Of a stretch of DNA of 64,000 bases, positions 59,857 through 64,000 are shown piece by piece; position 1 is the stretch's first letter; each line of letters begins with the position of its first letter. This DNA is from Emergencia timonensis. Its GTDB lineage: Bacteria; Bacillota; Clostridia; Peptostreptococcales; Anaerovoracaceae. The stretch spans positions 1,426,001 to 1,490,000 of the forward strand of contig NZ_FLKM01000009.1 of assembly GCF_900086585.1 (NCBI RefSeq). Direction: 5' to 3'. The translations under genes and the position numbers were made by a program. The notes under the pieces are model-generated. The model did no database searches. It saw only the letters and a program-made list of their open reading frames with translations, and had not been told where the DNA came from.

Positions 59857-59932
59857 AACTCCGACTAAATCAAAGATTTGGGGAGTTAAAGCATAAGGTC
59901 TGCCTAGTCAAAACAAGTTTTGAGGCAGGACC
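59857..59932 (+). promoter_or_regulatory. Paired hairpins in the leader of the ABC-F gene
   Basis: The first hairpin pairs AACTCC (59857-59862) with GGAGTT (59882-59887), with an inner AAATC/GATTT. The second (59897-59932) pairs GGTC-TGCC...TCAAAAC with GTTTTGA-GGCA-GGACC almost fully and ends 3 nt before the AGGAGG of the ABC-F gene. Neither has a T-run. Location suggests translational or transcript-level attenuation. Confidence 0.5.
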
Positions 59933-59947
59933 ATTAGGAGGCAAAAA

Positions 59948-61693
59948 ATGATTCGAGTAGAAAAACTTTCTTTTGGTTTTCCGACAAAAGATTTGTATAA
60001 AGATGTTTCATTCACACTGGAAGTGGGACAGCACTGCGCCCTTATCGGAAGCAACGGCAGCGGTAAATCAACGCTTGTGGACATGCTCATCAACACCGAT
60101 CAATACCTGTACGATGGCAAAATTATGAAAGATGAAAGCTGCAGAATAGGTTATGCCAGCCAGTTTAGCGTAAGGGATAAAGCTCAGGAACGTACAGTGT
60201 ATGAGTATCTCAGCGAGAAGTTCTTGGAAAATCAGCAAAGAATCGCGGCAGTTTGTGATAAAATGGCAGATGGCTCCAATGATATGGAAGCGGCGCTTGA
60301 AACATACCAAACCCTTATGGATATCCATGAGGCAATGGATGGCGATCATTACGATAGCAATATTCGAAAACAGCTGAATGTGGCAGGAATGGGCGATTTA
60401 GAAAAAATGAAGCTTTACCAGATCAGCGGCGGTGAGTATAAACTGCTGCAGATTATGAGAGAAATGCTGCTGGCTCCAAATCTTCTGATTTTAGATGAAC
60501 CCGATGTGTTTTTGGATTTTGGGAATTTAAACAGCCTTTGCCAGATGATGAACGGCTATAAGGGGACAATCCTGGTGGTAACGCACAACAGATATCTGCT
60601 GAACCACTGCTTTAATAAGATTTTGCATCTGGAAAACGGCGATGTTCAGGAATACGATGGCAGCTATACCCAGTATCGCTGTTCACTGCTAAAGGAAAAA
60701 CTAAAACTGAAACTGCAGAATCTTGAAGAGCAGGATGAAATTGCCCGCACCCAGGAAATGGTTGATATTTTACGCAAAAGGGCGACTGAAAAGGTGAATC
60801 CTGTTATCGGGCAGTCTGTAAATGCAAAGCAGTCCCAGCTGGACCGTCTGATTGCAAGGCAGATCAAAGCGCCTTTTATTGAGATGCGCGAGCCGGAAAT
60901 TGCCCTTCCGGCAGTTTTGCCCGAAGGGGAAAAAACTGTTTTGAGCCTTACAGACTACAAGGTAATCTTTGATAAAAGCTTATTAGAAAATGTCAATTTT
61001 CAGCTTCTAGCAGGAGAAAAAGCGGCCATCGTCGGGGCAAACGGTACGGGGAAGACCACTTTGATCAATGACATTCTTGAAAACAATCATCCGTCAATCC
61101 ATATCGATGAGGATACGCGTTACATTTGTCTTTCTCAGCTTCAGGGAGTCAATATAGACGAAGCCAAAACAGTATATGAAGTTATGCAGGACGCCGGCTT
61201 CGATACAAGGGAAAGCATCAAAGCATGTCTTAAAAAGTATTGTCTTGCAGAGGATCTAATAGACCAGAAGGCGGGCCAGCTATCGGGAGGAGAGCAGAAC
61301 CTACTGCAGATTGCAATCATTGCAGCTTCCGATGCAGAACTTTTGATTCTTGACGAACCGACCAGCCATCTGGACATTTACGCGCAGATTGCTTTAGAAA
61401 GAGCAATTGCAGAGTACAGGGGGACTGTGCTGATGGTCAGCCATGATTTTTACCTGGTAGCCAATTGCGCGGATTATGTCCTTCTCGTGGAAGATAATAC
61501 CATCAGGCGTATGCAAACCAGGAAATTTCGTAAAATGGTATATGACAGATACTTTGACCAGAAGTATTTAGAAACAGATAAGAAAAAGCAGGAGTTGGAA
61601 GCTGATATCACGAGAGCTTTCAAAAGAAATGATTTTGCTGCAGTAGAAAGGCTGTGCAGACAGTTAGAGGAAACTAGCCCTGCTCAGCTTTAA
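59948..61693 (+). CDS. ABC-F family ATPase
   Basis: This 581-residue protein has two ATP-binding domains without membrane segments. Domain 1: Walker A GSNGSGKST (34-42), signature ISGGEYKLL, Walker B LLILDEPDVFLDF. Linker: lysine-rich helices around 250-300. Domain 2: Walker A GANGTGKTT, signature LSGGEQNLL, Walker B LLILDEPTSHLD. ABC-F proteins act on the ribosome; some give resistance to macrolides, lincosamides, streptogramins or pleuromutilins, others are housekeeping translation factors. DEPDVFLDF in domain 1 departs from the usual DEPTNHLD, as in some resistance-type members. AGGAGG gives a strong start. Confidence 0.88.
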   Translation: MIRVEKLSFGFPTKDLYKDVSFTLEVGQHCALIGSNGSGKSTLVDMLINTDQYLYDGKIMKDESCRIGYASQFSVRDKAQERTVYEYLSEKFLENQQRIAAVCDKMADGSNDMEAALETYQTLMDIHEAMDGDHYDSNIRKQLNVAGMGDLEKMKLYQISGGEYKLLQIMREMLLAPNLLILDEPDVFLDFGNLNSLCQMMNGYKGTILVVTHNRYLLNHCFNKILHLENGDVQEYDGSYTQYRCSLLKEKLKLKLQNLEEQDEIARTQEMVDILRKRATEKVNPVIGQSVNAKQSQLDRLIARQIKAPFIEMREPEIALPAVLPEGEKTVLSLTDYKVIFDKSLLENVNFQLLAGEKAAIVGANGTGKTTLINDILENNHPSIHIDEDTRYICLSQLQGVNIDEAKTVYEVMQDAGFDTRESIKACLKKYCLAEDLIDQKAGQLSGGEQNLLQIAIIAASDAELLILDEPTSHLDIYAQIALERAIAEYRGTVLMVSHDFYLVANCADYVLLVEDNTIRRMQTRKFRKMVYDRYFDQKYLETDKKKQELEADITRAFKRNDFAAVERLCRQLEETSPAQL

Positions 61694-61833
61694 TATGACA
61701 AGTGTTGGATTATCCCTAAGAAAACCGGTTGCTGTGTGCGCCGGTATCATCAATATTCCGTGAACGACAGGGATTGAGGGATATATTAGGTTTATTATAG
61801 CTTATTTAGTCTGATCTGAAATGAGGTGTAAGT

Positions 61834-62040
61834 ATGAAAAAGATTATGAAGTCCGCAGTATTGAAATACATTTTAATGTATTTGGCATTTATACTATGCA
61901 TATGCGTATATTCGTTTTATAAATATGGGAGTTTCACGGCTGTAGATTATGATTCATGGCTCATTGCAAGTGCTGTTTTTATTGCAGCAATTACTATTAA
62001 TGAATACAGAAAAAAGAAGGATGATGTTTATAAAAAATGA
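61834..62040 (+). CDS. Small two-helix membrane protein (68 aa)
   Basis: Hydrophobic segments VLKYILMYLAFILCICVYSF and WLIASAVFIAAITI enclose a short loop, with a basic C-terminus (YRKKKDDVYKK). GAGGTG lies upstream of ATG 61834. A second small membrane-type frame starts 13 nt after its stop, so the two may be one transcription unit. No known family. Confidence 0.6.
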   Translation: MKKIMKSAVLKYILMYLAFILCICVYSFYKYGSFTAVDYDSWLIASAVFIAAITINEYRKKKDDVYKK

Positions 62041-62052
62041 AATGAGAATTTA

Positions 62053-62276
62053 ATGATTGCACCAAACCCAATCAGACTGTGGAAAATGATTGTTTCAGCT
62101 ATAGCATTCCTTCTGTGCTGTATCAGTTTAGCAATGTTACAGAAAGATTTTCAAAAACCAAAAAGAACCTTTATTCTCCGATATCGCCATATATCATTTT
62201 CCTGCTGATTACCTTTCGCTCGTATTGCCGGTTGAAAAGCCGTAAAAAGTGCGAAAGGAATCTTACAAAACTGTAA
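62053..62276 (+). pseudogene. Possible frameshifted small membrane protein gene
   Basis: Frame one starts at 62053 with MIAPNPIRLWKMIVSAIAFL and includes a first membrane helix, then runs into TGA at 62206. A second frame overlapping the same stretch encodes another helix (SPISPYIIFLLITF) and a basic tail ending at 62276. The change would fall in or after the A-rich CAAAAACCAAAAAG region at about 62153. Joining the two would give a two-helix protein of about 74 residues resembling the gene before it. A sequencing error, a true pseudogene or two unrelated frames are all possible. Confidence 0.35.
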
Positions 62277-62288
62277 GCGCCCTGTAAG
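62262..62288. promoter_or_regulatory. Probable regulator binding sites upstream of the transglycosylase gene
   Basis: CTGTAAG occurs twice (62271-62277 and 62282-62288) with an 11-bp centre-to-centre spacing, and CTTACA (62262-62267) forms an inverted partner with the first. Two direct repeats one helical turn apart are typical of OmpR/PhoP-family response regulator boxes. A weak -35 (TGGCAG) and a TACAAT -10 with a 17-bp spacer follow at 62298-62326. Confidence 0.5.
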
Positions 62289-62356
62289 TCAAAGCTATGG
62301 CAGCGCCCCTTTCCAAAAGATACAATGGTAGTATCAAAAGGAAAGGGGTGTTTTCG

Positions 62357-62974
62357 ATGAGAAGATTGTTTAAAGGTTTTGCTATGACTGTTTTAATTAC
62401 CATGTTGATCGGCGCCATTGTTACGGCTCCAACAGTATACAAAGGATACAAGCTCTACAAGGCAGCAATCAAGGAAACGACCATCGCAGAGAAGGTTGCA
62501 GAAATCAAACGCAGCGTCAACTATGTAGATCTTGACGACATTTCGGATTATTTTAAGGATGAAATTATCAAGTCAGAGGACAAGCGCTTTCGGTTCCACT
62601 TTGGCATCGACCCCCTTGCCATCGTAAGAGCGATCAAAAACGACCTCCTGGCGGGCAGCTTTGTAGAAGGAGGCAGCACCATCACCCAGCAGCTGGCGAA
62701 AAACATGTACTTTGACTTCGACAAAAACTTTGAGAGAAAGGTGGCCGAGGTCTTTGTCGCTTTCCATTTAGAAAAGGATTATACGAAAGATGAAATTTTG
62801 GAAATGTACCTGAACTGCATCTACTTTGGTGAAAACTGTTATGGCATCAAAGAGGCTGCAAACCATTATTATGGAGCGGTGCCGGACAATATGTCCAAAG
62901 CGCAGGCCGACAGCCTGGTCATAACGATCAAGTGTCCAAACCTATATAATCCCAATGAGCGAGAAGCGGCTTAA
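62357..62974 (+). CDS. Monofunctional peptidoglycan glycosyltransferase (GT51)
   Basis: This 205-residue protein has one N-terminal membrane anchor (about 8-28) and the GT51 domain: catalytic Glu E74 in KSEDKRFRFHFGID, GGSTITQQLAKN (105-116) and LEMYLNCIYFG. No transpeptidase domain follows, so it is of the MtgA/SgtB type, which polymerises lipid II. AAAGGGG supports ATG 62357. A direct-repeat regulator site upstream suggests induction under envelope stress. Confidence 0.9.
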   Translation: MRRLFKGFAMTVLITMLIGAIVTAPTVYKGYKLYKAAIKETTIAEKVAEIKRSVNYVDLDDISDYFKDEIIKSEDKRFRFHFGIDPLAIVRAIKNDLLAGSFVEGGSTITQQLAKNMYFDFDKNFERKVAEVFVAFHLEKDYTKDEILEMYLNCIYFGENCYGIKEAANHYYGAVPDNMSKAQADSLVITIKCPNLYNPNEREAA

Positions 62975-63098
62975 ACTGATAAGCCTGACTGCAGGTCATA
63001 AATTTTGCCAGGCAAATCAATTGCTTCTTTAGGCAGAATGTCATACTTTCCCCATCTTAGAATAGAATGTAGTAATGCGAGTTTCTGGGAGGGAAAAT

Positions 63099-63740
63099 AT
63101 GATAAATTTAGAAGACAGCAATACCAGTACAAATGTAGCCCATGTTTGCGGGGAAATAATAGATGGCCTGAAATTCAGCCATAGGACATATGGAGAGGTT
63201 TTTTACACGTTTGAAATAGGCGTTTTGCGTAACAGCGGCTATGAGGATCAAATTATTGTCATGGCGTCGGAGCGGATTTTGAGTACTATGAATATAGAGC
63301 TGGGCGAATATGTAAACATAGAAGGGCAAATCAGAACTTATAACGAGGACGTAGAAGGACATAACAAACTCAATATCGTTATATTTGCCAGAGATATTAC
63401 GGAGGCAGATCCAGAGGATGAGGCGATAAACGAAATCTATTTGGAAGGATTTTTATGTAAGAAGCCGTTGCAGAGAACTTCACCACTTGGCCGAAAGATA
63501 TGTGATCTGATGTTGGCCGTCAACCGCATGTATAATAAATCGGACTACATACCTTGTATCGCCTGGGGAAGAAACGCAATCTATTCCAGTACCCTTGATG
63601 TGGGAGATAGAATTGCCATTCACGGCAGACTGCAGAGCAGGCAATATAAGAAAAAATGCGAAGATGGAGACGTTTTAATCAAAACCGCATATGAAGTTTC
63701 CATATTAGCGCTTGAAACCTTTACAACGGATATGGTATAA
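63099..63740 (+). CDS. Single-stranded DNA-binding protein with two OB folds
   Basis: This 213-residue protein has two SSB-like OB domains: about residues 12-105 (VAHVCGEIIDGLKFSHRTYG, with IELGEYVNIEGQIRTY) and about 112-205 (YLEGFLCKKPLQRTSPLGRK, IPCIAWGRNA, LDVGDRIAIHGRLQSR). There is no acidic C-terminal tail of the DDDIPF type; it ends LETFTTDMV. The tandem form differs from the usual single-OB tetrameric SSB and may be a paralogue. GGGAGG supports ATG 63099. The TATAAT of a repeat unit overlaps its stop codon. Confidence 0.8.
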   Translation: MINLEDSNTSTNVAHVCGEIIDGLKFSHRTYGEVFYTFEIGVLRNSGYEDQIIVMASERILSTMNIELGEYVNIEGQIRTYNEDVEGHNKLNIVIFARDITEADPEDEAINEIYLEGFLCKKPLQRTSPLGRKICDLMLAVNRMYNKSDYIPCIAWGRNAIYSSTLDVGDRIAIHGRLQSRQYKKKCEDGDVLIKTAYEVSILALETFTTDMV

Positions 63741-63922
63741 TGATTCCGTTAATCTTACGGCGTTGCCTTTTTGCCCCGACTTTAGTCGGCTAGGCAAAAC
63801 GGACAGCGAAGCGAGCAGCGCGAGCGTAGGAGAATTGCGTAGCAATACGTTGCCGCAAGGTAGGAACCATTGAATCATGACGTTTGATTCTATTTCTAGC
63901 GGAATGCACGTGGTATAATAAA
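63732..63922 (+). repeat. Promoter-hairpin repeat unit interrupted by an inserted element, plus start of another unit
   Basis: Unit 4 of the family at 57314-57550 starts with ATGGTATAAT (TATAAT 63736-63741); arms AATGATTCC (63739-63747) and GGAACCATT (63863-63871) pair with one mismatch. The next TATAAT is at 63914, 178 bp on, which is 91 bp plus an 87-bp insertion. A perfect GAATCA/TGATTC hairpin follows the right arm. The last TGGTATAAT can serve as promoter of the final gene. Confidence 0.7.
63768..63847. mobile_element. 80-bp structured insertion flanked by 7-bp duplication
   Basis: CGTTGCC stands on both sides (63761-63767 and 63848-63854), while uninterrupted units have it once at this place. 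Inside, TTTTGCC pairs with GGCAAAA around CCGAC-TTTA-GTCGG, then ACGGACAGCGAA and repeated GCGAGC-like blocks follow. The same structure with compensatory substitutions is found at 28111-28149. Size, structure and duplication fit a mobilised MITE-like element. Confidence 0.6.
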
Positions 63923-63953
63923 CCTAATTACGAACTGTAAAGGAAGTGGATAA

Positions 63954-64000
63954 ATGTTTAACAAAGATGCTACAGATAACAGCACATACAATGTGGAAAA
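63954..64000 (+). CDS. Start of an unidentified gene, cut by the window end
   Basis: ATG 63954 follows AGGAAG at a good distance and opens a frame MFNKDATDNSTYNVE that continues past the window edge. The upstream TGGTATAAT at 63911-63919 is a likely promoter. Too little is visible for a function. Confidence 0.6.
   Translation, partial: MFNKDATDNSTYNVE

Overview
The window reads as chromosomal DNA of an anaerobic, amino-acid/peptide-using Firmicute of class Clostridia (inferred). The evidence is strong AGGAGG-type ribosome binding sites, a T-box leader ahead of valS, a PadR/DUF2812 pair, a split ThrE exporter, a U32 peptidase, clostridial-type M18 and MBL proteins, and several catabolic operons built on amino acid, amide and molybdenum-hydroxylase chemistry. 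A position near the Anaerovoracaceae/Family XIII group is plausible but was not tested. I saw no rRNA, tRNA, CRISPR array, prophage or transposase gene.

Layout. 1-4.8 kb: a plus-strand run for peptide and D-amino-acid handling (M55 D-aminopeptidase, dipeptide epimerase, Asp/Glu racemase, M18 aminopeptidase, MBL hydrolase). 4.9-6.0 kb: an orphan PD-(D/E)XK-like protein followed by a 279-bp inverted-repeat element. 6.1-12.9 kb: an ABC exporter divergent from a two-component system that precedes an FtsX-type ABC transporter. 13-18.4 kb: two DUF917 enzymes and an NCS1 permease, divergent from a PucR regulator. 18.6-27.7 kb: an unassigned catabolic operon (ornithine cyclodeaminase-like protein, aminotransferase, homoserine-dehydrogenase-like protein, NhaC antiporter, two YtcJ-type amidohydrolases, BTAD regulator). 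28.3-33.4 kb: DUF815 ATPase and ilvE on the minus strand, then small membrane proteins and a PadR/DUF2812 operon. 33.5-36.2 kb: folate operon folE-HD-folP-folBK. 36.3-36.8 kb: structured repeats, including a second copy of the inverted-repeat element. 36.9-48.3 kb: IclR regulator, CoA-acylating semialdehyde dehydrogenase, YfcC carrier, three-subunit molybdenum hydroxylase with RidA, FecCD-type ABC importer and MocA. 48.4-49.9 kb: HigB/HigA-like toxin-antitoxin pair. 49.9-57.3 kb: T-box-led operon with valS, folC, a lipid kinase, a GNAT and split ThrE. 57.3-64 kb: promoter-bearing hairpin repeats, U32 peptidase, ABC-F protein, small membrane genes, a peptidoglycan transglycosylase, a tandem-OB SSB and the start of one more gene.

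The most unusual material is non-coding. (i) Two roughly 280-290-bp elements share terminal, subterminal and internal inverted repeats. (ii) A 90/91-bp repeat carries a TGGTATAAT promoter core and a hairpin whose 9-bp outer stem covaries between copies; it lies upstream of the U32 gene and of the last gene. (iii) An 80-bp structured element sits in the hairpin loop of one such repeat, flanked by a 7-bp duplication, and has a covarying relative near 28.1 kb. Likely regulatory sites include an IclR-type palindrome before the dehydrogenase operon, a PadR operator around a near-consensus promoter, a toxin-antitoxin operator, and paired direct repeats before the transglycosylase gene.
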